Assembly (NCBI RefSeq): GCF_004000805.1
Contig: NZ_BILY01000028.1
Span: 24,229 to 88,228 of the forward strand
Origin: Paenibacillus glycanilyticus NBRC 16618
Lineage (GTDB): Bacteria > Bacillota > Bacilli > Paenibacillales > Paenibacillaceae
Length of the DNA: 64,000 nucleotides
Direction: 5' to 3'
Shown: positions 1 through 8,138 of the stretch, piece by piece
How positions within the stretch are numbered: the first letter of the stretch is position 1
How the letters are laid out: each line of letters opens with the position of its first letter
The notes under the pieces: model-generated
The model's database searches: none
What the model saw: only the letters and a program-made list of their open reading frames with translations
What the model was told of the DNA's origin: nothing
Program-made: the position numbers and the translations under genes

Positions 1-1
1 G

Positions 2-1315
2 GCGGTCGAGACAAGCTTATATTTGAGGGATCTCGGCTGGAGCGGAGCTTCGATCGGAGGATTGTTCGCGGCAGCCGGTCTATTCCGTACCCTCATCGTA
101 ACCTTTACCGCGGAAATTAACGCCCTTCTTGGTCCAAAAAAATATTTGCTGCTGTATGAGGGCTTAACGGGAGCAGCAGCCTTAATGGTTATCCTATCAA
201 GCCGTACGGTGCCGCTATGCCTGGCCGTCATCGCTGCCGGCTTTGGCATGGGCCACAGCGGATCAGGAGGCCCGGCGGCCCCCATAGAAAGGCGATGGCT
301 TGGCGCCTTCTCCCGCAAGCTGACCATCCTCTTCGGCAAGCATGCGCTGCTCGGCTATGCGGGGATGGGACTTGGAGCATTTATCGCCTGTCTGACTCCC
401 CTGCTCCAGATCCGGCTGCCGAATCAGGAAGCCTATCGGCTGCTATTTATCGTCCCCGCTATATGTGCCTTTGCCGGCGGCGCGCTCATCCTCACCATTC
501 AAGGCGGAGCAAGGCGCCGATCGGCTATGGGCGAGGAATCCCGCCTTGCGGCTTCCGCATCGGCAGCGCCGCCTCCTTCGGTCAAATCGGCCATAAGCAG
601 ACGTATGTCCTTACTGCTGGCTGCAGGAGTCATTATGCTGGGCTTCCTCACTCTCGTTGCTAGGGGAAGCGCCAGCTTTCCGCTGCTCTCGGCATTAATG
701 CCCGTATTGCTCTTCCTGCTGCTTATTGCCCTAGCCATGATTCGGGTATCCGGCAGCTCGCCGGAAGAGATGGCCGGCATGATGAACATGGTACAGACGG
801 TCGCGGTTACGCTGACCAGCACCATGAGTGCTTATTGGTTTTCCGAACGGTTTCGGGTATCCGCCACTGAGGTTGGATTGGTCATTGCTCTGTCTTATCT
901 GCTAGCCGGGGCCTTGTCCTATGTCCTGATTCATGCGTCAGAACGAATGGGGCCAATCAAGCCGGTAGTCAGCCTGCAGCTGGCCGGCGCGGCATGCGTG
1001 CTTTTGCTGCCGCTCGCGCCTTCTTTTATTACAGCCGCGAGCCTCTATGCGCTATGCAGCATGTTCAATCTTGGCACGCGTGGCACCCGATACGCCGTTA
1101 TGATGGACGAACAGCCAATAAGGAAGCAGCGCTCCCCGTCCTCGCGTTTAGCGTCTTTTCTTATCCGGCTTGGCGCCATTCTGTGGCCCGGTGCCTTTGG
1201 CCGCATGATGGATGAAGGCGAGCATATGCTTCCTTTCTTCCTGGCAGCTACCGTTCAGCTATTCTCCACCTGGCGATTCAGCAAAAAAGAACAAACAAAG
1301 GCCCCCTTATCCTAA
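2..1315 (+). CDS. MFS transporter, 5' end cut by window edge
   Basis: Integral membrane protein of the major facilitator type, probably an exporter or drug/sugar permease. The reading frame is open from base 2 through the first possible start (TTG at 23), and the residues before that start continue the same membrane-protein pattern, so the true start lies outside the window. Repeated hydrophobic segments and a small-residue motif (GFGMGHSGSGGPAAP, about residues 80-95) are typical of MFS proteins. A long polar loop around residues 165-195 fits the central cytoplasmic loop of a 12-helix transporter. The stop codon lies inside the loop of a terminator hairpin shared with the convergent gene that follows. 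The substrate cannot be read from sequence. Confidence 0.7.
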   Translation, partial: AVETSLYLRDLGWSGASIGGLFAAAGLFRTLIVTFTAEINALLGPKKYLLLYEGLTGAAALMVILSSRTVPLCLAVIAAGFGMGHSGSGGPAAPIERRWLGAFSRKLTILFGKHALLGYAGMGLGAFIACLTPLLQIRLPNQEAYRLLFIVPAICAFAGGALILTIQGGARRRSAMGEESRLAASASAAPPPSVKSAISRRMSLLLAAGVIMLGFLTLVARGSASFPLLSALMPVLLFLLLIALAMIRVSGSSPEEMAGMMNMVQTVAVTLTSTMSAYWFSERFRVSATEVGLVIALSYLLAGALSYVLIHASERMGPIKPVVSLQLAGAACVLLLPLAPSFITAASLYALCSMFNLGTRGTRYAVMMDEQPIRKQRSPSSRLASFLIRLGAILWPGAFGRMMDEGEHMLPFFLAATVQLFSTWRFSKKEQTKAPLS

Positions 1316-1325
1316 GGGGGCCTTT
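1297..1325. terminator. Bidirectional intrinsic terminator
   Basis: A perfect 13-bp stem (AAAGGCCCCCTTA and its complement) with a 3-base loop lies between two convergent genes. The stop codon of the upstream MFS gene (1313-1315) is part of the right arm. Confidence 0.85.
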
Positions 1326-1342
1326 GCCTTTCGCTTTAAATC

Positions 1343-3208
1343 CTATTTATGAGGAAGCTGCTGTACGTAGCTGTCCGATAAGTGCAGAAGCTCAAGCGCT
1401 CTATTGTACTCGTCTTCGGTTACGCCGCCTTCCGTCGTTTCCGTGCCGTCGACCACTTTGTGATTCGTGCCGTCTTTGTATTCGATACCCGGAACAAACA
1501 AGTTCTCGTTGTCGATTACCGAGCCGCTAGGCAGGAAGTGACGCATTGGAATCAGCTCGGAGCTTTGGTTCAGAAGATCTTCGCCGAAGTGAATCTGATT
1601 GGACAACGACGCGCCTACCAGGTTTGCAACGGTTGGCAGAATATCGATCTGACCGCCCACTTTATCCACTACGGACGGTTGAGTTACGCCCGGAACGTGC
1701 ATAATAAGAGGGATATTGAACATTTCGGTATGACCGTAATCCGTGCCAAGCATTTCTTTCATGAGAGCTTTTTCGTTATCGTCCAGCGAATACAGAGGCA
1801 GACCTTGGTGGTCGCCGTACATGAGGACGATGCTGTCATCCCACAGACCGCTCGATTTCAGGCCGTCGATAAACTGGCCAAGCGCATAGTCCGCATAGTT
1901 TTGTGCTTTCAGATAACGGGTTACAAGGCTGTCATCCTTGAATTCCGCAGGAAGCTCAATCCGGTATTTCGAAGTCGGAATGTTGTAAGGGTGATGCGCG
2001 CTCATCGAGATGACTTGCGCATAGAACGGCTTATCCGCCTGATCCAGCTTCGCAAGCTCAGGAAGAGTCTTCGAGTACAACACTTCGTCCGAAGCGCCGA
2101 AGGCTACATGGTCTTCGTCGCCATAGAAGGCTTGATCGTAATATTTATCCCAGCCAAGAGCCGAGTACAGCTCCGTACGATTCCAGAACTCAACCGCGTT
2201 CGTATGGAACGTTGCGGTATAATAACCGTTCTCTTTCATCAGCTTCGGCAAGCTTGGCAGTGCTTTGTCGACGTTAACGTCTGTCGCTGCTTTATGCTTA
2301 GGCACGTACAGCGATGTATTCACCACATACTCCGCGTCGGAAGTCGTGCCTTGGCCGACCATCGTATAGAAGTTTTTGTAATGCGTAGCTTCTTGAACCA
2401 GCTTGTTCATGTTCGGCGTAATTTCAACGCCGCCAACTTTCAGGCCGATCAGGAAATCCTGGTACGATTCCATTTGAAGAATAATGACGTTTTTGCCTTT
2501 CGCGGCGCCAAAGTATTTCGGCGATGCCTGCTCGGTAATGCCTTTGAGCTCATCGATCTTGGCCTGCGTAATTTGGTTTATCGGCGTAATCGGCTCTTTC
2601 TCCATCATTTTATCAATGATGTTGTATACTTCGTAATCGAGAAGACCCATCTCTTCGGCCTGCTTGTTCTCGTTCATGCTCGCGCGGTTCGGCCATACGT
2701 TCACCAGGCAGACGACTACGGACAGGGCGAATACCGCCATCCACGCTTTGCTTCTTACCGGGCGCAGCTGCGCATCCTGGCGTGCTTTCCGGAATCTTGG
2801 CAGAATCAGAACGACCGAAATAACGATAATATCAAGGAAGATAAGCAGATAATAAGGATCCATCAGCGAGTAGGTGCTTTCCCCTACCTCAGCCATTTTG
2901 TTGGCTTGGCTTAACGCATCCGTATTGACGATAATGCCGTAATATTTGTAATACATCAGTATGGCGAAATATAAGGCCGTAAACAGTAAATTGACAATCA
3001 TGTAGTAAAGCATCTTGCGCTTGCCGGCAAAAAACTCAATCAGGCAGAATACCGCGACAAAGAACGGAATCTCCGTCATAATGGTCAGCCACGAGAACCC
3101 GTTGCCGAAGACGACATCGCGGGCAACGATACTTTTGATCAACAGGATAATAACGAAATAATAGAATCTTCTATTTAAAAATCTAGTTATTAAAGACACC
3201 CTAGTCAT
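1343..3208 (-). CDS. Lipoteichoic acid synthase-like sulfatase-fold membrane protein (LtaS family)
   Basis: Polyglycerol-phosphate lipoteichoic acid synthase family: transfers glycerol-phosphate from phosphatidylglycerol to a growing chain outside the membrane. Five hydrophobic segments occupy roughly residues 10-165, followed by an extracellular alkaline-phosphatase-fold domain. Seen motifs: metal-binding MES near residue 240, the catalytic-threonine motif GQGTTSDAE (Thr289 from this start), the HTN...FWNR stretch, and YGDH near the domain end. Length (about 620) matches LtaS. The start is ambiguous: ATG at 3208 follows AAAGG by only two bases, GTG at 3211 overlaps it, and GTG at 3199 is better spaced. 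It lies 16 bases after a TetR gene on the same strand, suggesting co-transcription. Bacteria often carry several paralogues (LtaS, YfnI, YqgS, YvgJ), and I cannot say which this is. Confidence 0.9.
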   Translation of the reverse strand: MTRVSLITRFLNRRFYYFVIILLIKSIVARDVVFGNGFSWLTIMTEIPFFVAVFCLIEFFAGKRKMLYYMIVNLLFTALYFAILMYYKYYGIIVNTDALSQANKMAEVGESTYSLMDPYYLLIFLDIIVISVVLILPRFRKARQDAQLRPVRSKAWMAVFALSVVVCLVNVWPNRASMNENKQAEEMGLLDYEVYNIIDKMMEKEPITPINQITQAKIDELKGITEQASPKYFGAAKGKNVIILQMESYQDFLIGLKVGGVEITPNMNKLVQEATHYKNFYTMVGQGTTSDAEYVVNTSLYVPKHKAATDVNVDKALPSLPKLMKENGYYTATFHTNAVEFWNRTELYSALGWDKYYDQAFYGDEDHVAFGASDEVLYSKTLPELAKLDQADKPFYAQVISMSAHHPYNIPTSKYRIELPAEFKDDSLVTRYLKAQNYADYALGQFIDGLKSSGLWDDSIVLMYGDHQGLPLYSLDDNEKALMKEMLGTDYGHTEMFNIPLIMHVPGVTQPSVVDKVGGQIDILPTVANLVGASLSNQIHFGEDLLNQSSELIPMRHFLPSGSVIDNENLFVPGIEYKDGTNHKVVDGTETTEGGVTEDEYNRALELLHLSDSYVQQLPHK

Positions 3209-3224
3209 CACCTTTCATTGTATT

Positions 3225-3887
3225 TCATTGGGAATCGCACAAAAGAACCTTCGGCTTTTTCTCTGTAGCAGAAGGAGCTCTCCATAGATCTATTGTAAAA
3301 TCCACATTCTCTTCCATGTGTTTATAAACATCCGGTTCGTTCAGGAGCTGTATCCCAACCGATTTGCTCATAATCGCATGCAAGGTCGTGGACAAGAATT
3401 GTCTCGACGCTATCCGGAAATCGAGCGCGCGAATCTCGCCTTTCTCGTGCCGGTCTCTCAGAAACTTCTCAAAAATGGCGCACTGCTCGCGAATCAGCGC
3501 CGTTAATTGCTCGGCTTCCTCGAAGCCCAGCAGGTCATTCTCCCGGAACAAAATCCGGGTTAAATCCATGTCTTCCGTAAACAGTTCGTACAAACGGCGC
3601 TTAATGGTGATCATCGCGTCCCGCAGGTCGAGATCCTCGATAACCCGTTGTATCTGCTTTATTCCTTCTCTGCGGTGCTCGAAGCTCTCACGTAGCAGCA
3701 CCGCCATAATCTCCCGCTTGCCGCCCGGAAAATAATGATAAAGGATACCGTCTCCCATCCCGATCTTCCTCGTAATTTCTCGTACCGGGGTGCCGTGGTA
3801 TCCTTTTTCCGCAAATAATGATTTTGCTGCTTCCAATATTTTTTCTCGTGTCTCAGCGGCCTGCTCTTTTCGGATGTTGCGAGTCAT
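3225..3887 (-). CDS. TetR/AcrR family transcriptional regulator
   Basis: One-component repressor with an N-terminal TetR helix-turn-helix (about residues 12-55, with the typical AKSLFAEKGYHGTPVREI and ILYHYF motifs) and a variable ligand-binding C-terminal domain. The ATG at 3887 is chosen because AAGGAGG sits 8 bases upstream; a longer GTG start at 3896 would overlap that ribosome binding site. It is immediately upstream of the LTA-synthase-like gene on the same strand, so it may control its own operon. A candidate operator (imperfect inverted repeat with AAATTTC and GAAATTT arms) is at 3913-3950. The inducer is unknown. Confidence 0.85.
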   Translation of the reverse strand: MTRNIRKEQAAETREKILEAAKSLFAEKGYHGTPVREITRKIGMGDGILYHYFPGGKREIMAVLLRESFEHRREGIKQIQRVIEDLDLRDAMITIKRRLYELFTEDMDLTRILFRENDLLGFEEAEQLTALIREQCAIFEKFLRDRHEKGEIRALDFRIASRQFLSTTLHAIMSKSVGIQLLNEPDVYKHMEENVDFTIDLWRAPSATEKKPKVLLCDSQ

Positions 3888-3912
3888 CGTCGCCACCTCC
3901 TTACTTCGTAAG

Positions 3913-3950
3913 CGTAAATTTCACTGAACGATCGCACAGCGAAATTTTAG
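3913..3950. promoter_or_regulatory. Candidate TetR operator (imperfect inverted repeat)
   Basis: Arms GCGTAAATTTC and GAAATTTTAGC are inverted with about 9 of 11 matches, just upstream of the TetR start at 3887. Autoregulation is inferred from position only. Confidence 0.35.
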
Positions 3951-4000
3951 CGCAAGGCCGAGGTGATGTCAATCGGTCTGCCAAAACATCACAAAATCGC

Positions 4001-4738
4001 CTAAACTTTTCGGTTATCTCTTACGACGGCGTCTTTTCTTTTTTCGAAATGTTCCTTGAATTCGACAAGTCCAATCTCGCAGCCGGGTCCGATCACAACT
4101 TGGTTCCCTCTTACTATATCAGCAATCGTATTTTCCAAATAGATATGATCTCCTTCCATAACTGAGACCGTTAACCTAGCGCTGGAAGAAGGTTTGAAAA
4201 AGAAGCTGAGCGGATGCAGCCACTTGGCTTTGCGAACTATTATATGTCCTCCGCCTATCTCATGTGCCTTGCAGTCCCGGTACAGATGAATTTGGAGCTT
4301 GCCCGCATTCAGCAAACCGCCGATTTCAAAGATGCCCCGCGCCGTAAACTGCTCGGCCTCGCAGTCGCCCAAGGTGTGCAGCATGCCCCTCAGCTTGATT
4401 TGCTCACTGTAGACATGATTCTTCGATTCTATCGTGCCCGCTATATTCAGCTCCCGCAGCTGAGTAGTCCCGCCAACGCTGACCGTGCCTGAAGTCTTGA
4501 GCTCTCCCCCGCGAAGTCCGCCCGATACCTCGCAAGTACCCACAATGTTCATTTTATCGGCCGCTACCGTTCCGTCTACCTCCAGCGTGCCCACGCAGCT
4601 AAGCTTGGCGCAGCTTGTATCTCCTTCAATCATGCCTTCTCCGACAATTTTGACGCTGTTGTAGGTACCGCCCATGACGCTGGAGCTGCCCGTGATTCTT
4701 AAGTTTCTTATTTCCTTTCCGACCGCCTGCTGATTCAT
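4001..4738 (-). CDS. bacF: Bactofilin-family polymer-forming protein (YhbF/BacF-like)
   Basis: Cytoskeletal bactofilin-like protein. About residues 12-165 are a run of short beta repeats with spaced glycines and valines (for example VGTLEVDGTVAADKMNIVG), the pattern of a right-handed beta-helix. The C-terminal part ends in a conserved block (EGDHIYLENTIADIVRGNQV) that the neighbouring paralogue shares. ATG at 4738 is chosen for the AGGAGG 8 bases upstream; longer in-frame versions would overlap the preceding gene. It is the last gene of a yhbD-bacE-bacF operon. In Bacillus subtilis the corresponding pair has been linked to flagellar assembly and motility; that role here is transferred by family and gene order, not seen. 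Confidence 0.8.
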   Translation of the reverse strand: MNQQAVGKEIRNLRITGSSSVMGGTYNSVKIVGEGMIEGDTSCAKLSCVGTLEVDGTVAADKMNIVGTCEVSGGLRGGELKTSGTVSVGGTTQLRELNIAGTIESKNHVYSEQIKLRGMLHTLGDCEAEQFTARGIFEIGGLLNAGKLQIHLYRDCKAHEIGGGHIIVRKAKWLHPLSFFFKPSSSARLTVSVMEGDHIYLENTIADIVRGNQVVIGPGCEIGLVEFKEHFEKRKDAVVRDNRKV

Positions 4739-4757
4739 CAGATCTCCTCCTTTTCCG

Positions 4758-5432
4758 TTATCTTTGGACATGCTTGATGATTTTGGAGCTGCTATGCACA
4801 TCAAGGCTTTCCTTATATTCCACGCTGCCGATGGTACAGCCCGGTCCGATTCGGACGATTCCCCCGCGCACGATATCCGCCGTCGTATACTCCAGATAGA
4901 CGTTGTCCCCTTCTATGACTTCCGCGCTCAGCTTGTTGGCGAAGGGTCCCGGAACGGACTGCAGCCATTTGGCGAACCCTTTGCCGGGCTGCTTGCCGAC
5001 ATGAATGCTCTCGCCGCCAATCTCGTTGATATGACTGCTTCCCTGCAGCGTCAGCTTTATTTGACTCGCATTCAACGAATCGATGTCCATCCGGCCGTTT
5101 GCTTCGAAGATCTCGGTCTCGCAGCTGCCCTTCACCGTTACCATGCCGTTCATGCGCATCTGTTCGCCCGTGACGGGTCCGCCAAAGCTTACTTTGCCTT
5201 CAATGTTAAGCTTGTCGGCATGCAATCCCCCACGGATTGAAGACATGCCGTTGATAGAAGCCGTTACCGCCCTTACATGCCCCTGAACGTCGCCCTTGCC
5301 GTTAATCGACAATTCATAGCAGCGGACATCTCCTTCAATCTTGCCAACTCCCTCAATCTTCGCCAGATGAACGTCTCCGCCCCCGGATCTGCCGATTCCG
5401 GTAATAAGTATTTTTCGTTGTTTATCTCCCAT
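4758..5432 (-). CDS. bacE: Bactofilin-family polymer-forming protein (YhbE/BacE-like)
   Basis: Paralogue of the next gene downstream, with the same architecture: a glycine-punctuated beta-helix (about residues 8-130) and a shared C-terminal block (EGDNVYLEYTTADIVRGGIV). Bactofilins polymerise into filaments or patches without nucleotide. ATG at 5432 is preferred: GGAGG lies about 13 bases upstream, whereas the GTG at 5444 is a single base from it. Gaps of about 20 bases on both sides imply one transcript with yhbD and bacF. Two different bactofilins in tandem suggests co-assembly, as known for the Bacillus subtilis pair. Confidence 0.8.
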   Translation of the reverse strand: MGDKQRKILITGIGRSGGGDVHLAKIEGVGKIEGDVRCYELSINGKGDVQGHVRAVTASINGMSSIRGGLHADKLNIEGKVSFGGPVTGEQMRMNGMVTVKGSCETEIFEANGRMDIDSLNASQIKLTLQGSSHINEIGGESIHVGKQPGKGFAKWLQSVPGPFANKLSAEVIEGDNVYLEYTTADIVRGGIVRIGPGCTIGSVEYKESLDVHSSSKIIKHVQR

Positions 5433-5451
5433 TGTACGTTTCACACCTCCG

Positions 5452-6084
5452 TCATATCGCCATTAGCTTCAATTTTAATTGCTCGATCATAGCCGGCACA
5501 TCCACTCGGAGAATGATCTTTACTCCGCTTTCGAAATGAATTTCGCCTCCGGATGGGACAAGAAGAAAGACGGACACGCCCATTTTGCGAAGCAGAATCA
5601 ACTCGCATTGCTGCTCCTTGAACTTCTTGTAGTGCTCGAGGAAGGTTGGCAGCATCGTTTTGCCCTCATCCAGGCTGATCTCCCCCGTCTGCAGGCAGTA
5701 ATCCAAAATATAGACGCATAAGGTCTGCTCAAACGTGTACATTTCCGATTGTCCGATATAGGATTCGGCTGCTTTTGAGGCGCTTAGTGAAACAATGTTT
5801 CGTTCTATTAATTCCTTCATCGATATCGAAATGGCCTTTGAGGCCGGCGAGAACATATCCGCCAGCTCATCCAAGGAAAGATCGTCCTTCATGTTAACGA
5901 TTTTATCGATTCGGTCCAGGATCTTCTGCTTTGGAAAAAAGGTCTCTTGCCCCGTAAAAGCCGACTTGCGGATAAACCATTCCTCCGGCAGCAGGTTCTT
6001 CCGCTTCCAGCGGTACAGCTGCCCGTAAGAAATACCCGTAAGCTCCAATAAATCTTTCTTGGATATTAGTTCTTCCTCCATCAT
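5452..6084 (-). CDS. yhbD: YhbD family protein (MerR-like DNA-binding N-terminus)
   Basis: First gene of the bactofilin operon. The N-terminus (about residues 1-65) looks like a MerR-type winged helix: ISKKDLLELTGISYGQLYRW followed by a lysine-rich wing and a predicted helix (FFPKQKILDRIDKIV). The rest is mainly helical with no recognised catalytic motif and matches the DUF4004/YhbD family known from Bacillus, always next to bactofilin genes. Two adjacent ATGs occur at 6084 and 6081 after a GGGGGCGGA stretch; I take the first. Role is unproven; it may regulate the operon or partner the filaments. Confidence 0.75.
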   Translation of the reverse strand: MMEEELISKKDLLELTGISYGQLYRWKRKNLLPEEWFIRKSAFTGQETFFPKQKILDRIDKIVNMKDDLSLDELADMFSPASKAISISMKELIERNIVSLSASKAAESYIGQSEMYTFEQTLCVYILDYCLQTGEISLDEGKTMLPTFLEHYKKFKEQQCELILLRKMGVSVFLLVPSGGEIHFESGVKIILRVDVPAMIEQLKLKLMAI

Positions 6085-6134
6085 TCCGCCCCCTTCGCTC
6101 TCAATATAACATAACATTGTTACGTTGTTAAGTC

Positions 6135-6178
6135 AAAAAGGAAGCCGCCCGCAGAATTAGGCTTCTGCAAGCGGCTTA
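6135..6178 (-). terminator. Intrinsic terminator after the MFS gene
   Basis: Inverted arms AAGCCGC...GCAGAA / TTCTGC...GCGGCTT, followed on the minus strand by CCTTTTT. It lies between the end of the MFS gene (6232) and the yhbD operon start. Confidence 0.7.
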
Positions 6179-6231
6179 TTTTTACTCTCCCCTCAGTTCC
6201 CAGGGTTCATACAGACAGCTTTGAAATCCTT

Positions 6232-7485
6232 TTAATGGCCGCCCGCATGGTCGACATGCTTCACATGCTTATGGTTCGCTAAGATGAACAAGACCGAAAC
6301 GATAACAAAACCTGCCCCCACATAGAAAGGAATATGCGGGTTGAACCATTCCGCCAGCTTGCCGGCGAAATAAGGGGCAATCGCGCCCCCGATAAACCGG
6401 AGGAAGCTGTAGGCCGCCGACGCCGTCGAACGCTCGACGGGAGCGGCATTCATGACGCCAGTTGTAATCAGGGTATTATTGTTGCCCAGCAAGGCCCCGG
6501 CAAAAATAACGCTGGCGATAATGACCCATTGGGTATCCGTCCAGATGGCCATCGCAAGCAAGGTAAGACCAAACAACGTCAGCATAACCGCCATCGATTT
6601 GACCGTACCGAATTTGCGCTGCAGCCATGGCGCCATGAAGACGGAAGTAACGGCCAGCAAAATCCCCCAACCCAGGAACACGTAACCAAGCTCGTGGATG
6701 CCAAGCCCCATCACGAACGGCGCATAAGCCATAAGCGTGAAGAAGCCGAAATTATAGAAGCAAGCCGTCAGGCCAAAGACGACAAGCGGACGATGCCGCA
6801 ATGCCCGGAACGGATCAAGCAGCGATGTTTTCTTCGCCGGTGCGGACGATGCCTTGGGAGCTCCCGCTGTTTTGGGCATCATAAAGATAATCGCCAGGAA
6901 GGCAATAACCATAAGACAGGCAACGCCGATAAACGGACCTCTCCATGAGATGGAGCCCAGCTCGCCGCCAAGCAGCGGACCTACCGAAATCCCGATGCCA
7001 ATCGCGGCTTCATAAAGAATGATGGCTTTTGTCACGCCGCTTTTGGACAAGGATACGATAGCGGTTAACGCCGTTGCTACGAAAAACGCATTGCCTAGAC
7101 CCCAGCCGGCCCGATAGCCGACAAGCGCCCAAATATCGTTCGACATCCCGCCAAGCAGCGAGAATACCGCGATAATGACGACGCCAAGAAGAAGCGTCCA
7201 TTTGATTCCCAGCCTTGAGGTCACTACGCCGGTGATCAGCATCGCAACCGCCATAACGGCGTTATAGCTGGTGAACAGCAGGCTTACTTCACTGGCCGAT
7301 GCCTGCATTTCTTCCGCAATAGCTTTCAGGATCGGATCGACAAGACCAATCCCCATAAAAGCGATGATGCCTGCGAAAAAGACGGCCCAGACCGCCCGGG
7401 GTTGATTAAAGAACCCGCCTTTTTCAACGGATAAAGGTTTATTGGCAGCAGACGCTGTCGGTTGAGATGAATTTGCCACGCTCAT
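6232..7485 (-). CDS. MFS transporter (DHA1-type drug efflux candidate)
   Basis: Twelve-helix MFS protein of about 417 residues. Seen: GIGLVDPIL in the first helix, the loop 2-3 region (TSRLGIKWTLL), motif-C-like GISVGPLLGG in the fifth helix, a polar central loop around 205-225, and a His-rich C-terminal tail (HKHVKHVDHAGGH) that may bind metal or be incidental. ATG at 7485 is chosen for AGGAG 5 bases before it. The upstream MerR gene ends just before this start (stop at 7488-7490), so the two are translationally coupled, and a MerR controlling an exporter is a common drug-resistance arrangement. The substrate is unknown. Confidence 0.85.
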   Translation of the reverse strand: MSVANSSQPTASAANKPLSVEKGGFFNQPRAVWAVFFAGIIAFMGIGLVDPILKAIAEEMQASASEVSLLFTSYNAVMAVAMLITGVVTSRLGIKWTLLLGVVIIAVFSLLGGMSNDIWALVGYRAGWGLGNAFFVATALTAIVSLSKSGVTKAIILYEAAIGIGISVGPLLGGELGSISWRGPFIGVACLMVIAFLAIIFMMPKTAGAPKASSAPAKKTSLLDPFRALRHRPLVVFGLTACFYNFGFFTLMAYAPFVMGLGIHELGYVFLGWGILLAVTSVFMAPWLQRKFGTVKSMAVMLTLFGLTLLAMAIWTDTQWVIIASVIFAGALLGNNNTLITTGVMNAAPVERSTASAAYSFLRFIGGAIAPYFAGKLAEWFNPHIPFYVGAGFVIVSVLFILANHKHVKHVDHAGGH

Positions 7486-7487
7486 TC

Positions 7488-7919
7488 TCACTCCTGTTTA
7501 TATTTCTTTTTGGCTTCGTTGATTCTGTCTTTAAGCTGGTGAATTTCCGACCGCATGCTCTTCATCTTCTCCAGCTTCTGGTCAAGCAGCTCCAGCTGCT
7601 TATCTACCGTCTGCTCAAGCTCGTCAATCTTCTGAAGACGGAGCCGGGTGTCCTCCGTCTGCCGGATTTCATCGCGCTGGTTAATGAATTCCTCGCTCAT
7701 CGCCACGTATTGCTGCAACTCCTGCAAGGAGAAGCCCAGCACGTCGCGCGCGTTAATCAGCTTCTTCAGCCGCTCGACATGGAAGTCGGTATACAAGCGG
7801 AAGCCGCCTTCACTGCGCTCCGGCGGAGTCAACAAGCCCAGCTCTTCATAATAACGAAGCGTGCGTTTCGTTAAACCAACCATTTTCGCAACATCCTCGA
7901 TTTTGTAAAAGATCTTCAT
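7488..7919 (-). CDS. MerR family transcriptional regulator
   Basis: MerR-type activator: an N-terminal winged helix (about residues 5-72, with TKRTLRYYEELGLL and GGFRLYTDF) followed by a long coiled coil (about 80-140) that dimerises. The C-terminus has no metal-binding cysteine set, so it is more like the multidrug-sensing branch than metal-sensing MerR. It is the first gene of an operon with an MFS exporter. A near-perfect 28-bp palindrome lies 40 bases upstream and is the likely operator. ATG at 7919 follows AAAGAGG. Confidence 0.88.
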   Translation of the reverse strand: MKIFYKIEDVAKMVGLTKRTLRYYEELGLLTPPERSEGGFRLYTDFHVERLKKLINARDVLGFSLQELQQYVAMSEEFINQRDEIRQTEDTRLRLQKIDELEQTVDKQLELLDQKLEKMKSMRSEIHQLKDRINEAKKKYKQE

Positions 7920-7960
7920 CGCCTCTTTCCTTTACTCTCTCTGCTAACTACTCTACACCC

Positions 7961-7988
7961 AAGTTAATGTTGACGTCAACGTTAACTT
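7961..7988 (-). promoter_or_regulatory. MerR operator palindrome
   Basis: A 28-bp palindrome with 13 of 14 complementary pairs, centred on GTTGACGTCAAC with AAGTTAA / TTAACTT outer arms. Position upstream of the MerR gene and its TTGACG-containing core suggest it sits at the -35 side of a promoter with a long spacer, the typical MerR arrangement. The -10 (TAGAGT) is weak. Confidence 0.65.
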
Positions 7989-8081
7989 TGGAAAAATGAC
8001 AAAGCTGGTGCCATCTTCCTCCGGGATAAAATTAAGATGCCCTTCGCTCCGCGGACTCATTCCGCGCTAGGCATAACAGAA

Positions 8082-8118
8082 AAGCCGGAGACGCCTCTAA
8101 TGATTGCGTCCCCGGCTT
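8082..8118 (-). terminator. Intrinsic terminator after quinone oxidoreductase
   Basis: AAGCCGGAGACGC / GCGTCCCCGGCTT stem with one mismatch, then TTTTCT on the minus strand. The rest of the 7989-8138 gap shows no gene. Confidence 0.7.
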
Positions 8119-8138
8119 CGCCGATCCCTTATTCGATG

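Noticed and set aside
1382..2914. Long open frame on the plus strand opposite the LTA synthase-like gene
   Set aside because: Antisense of a well-supported gene, no family motif and Arg/Val/Phe-rich composition typical of an opposite-strand shadow.
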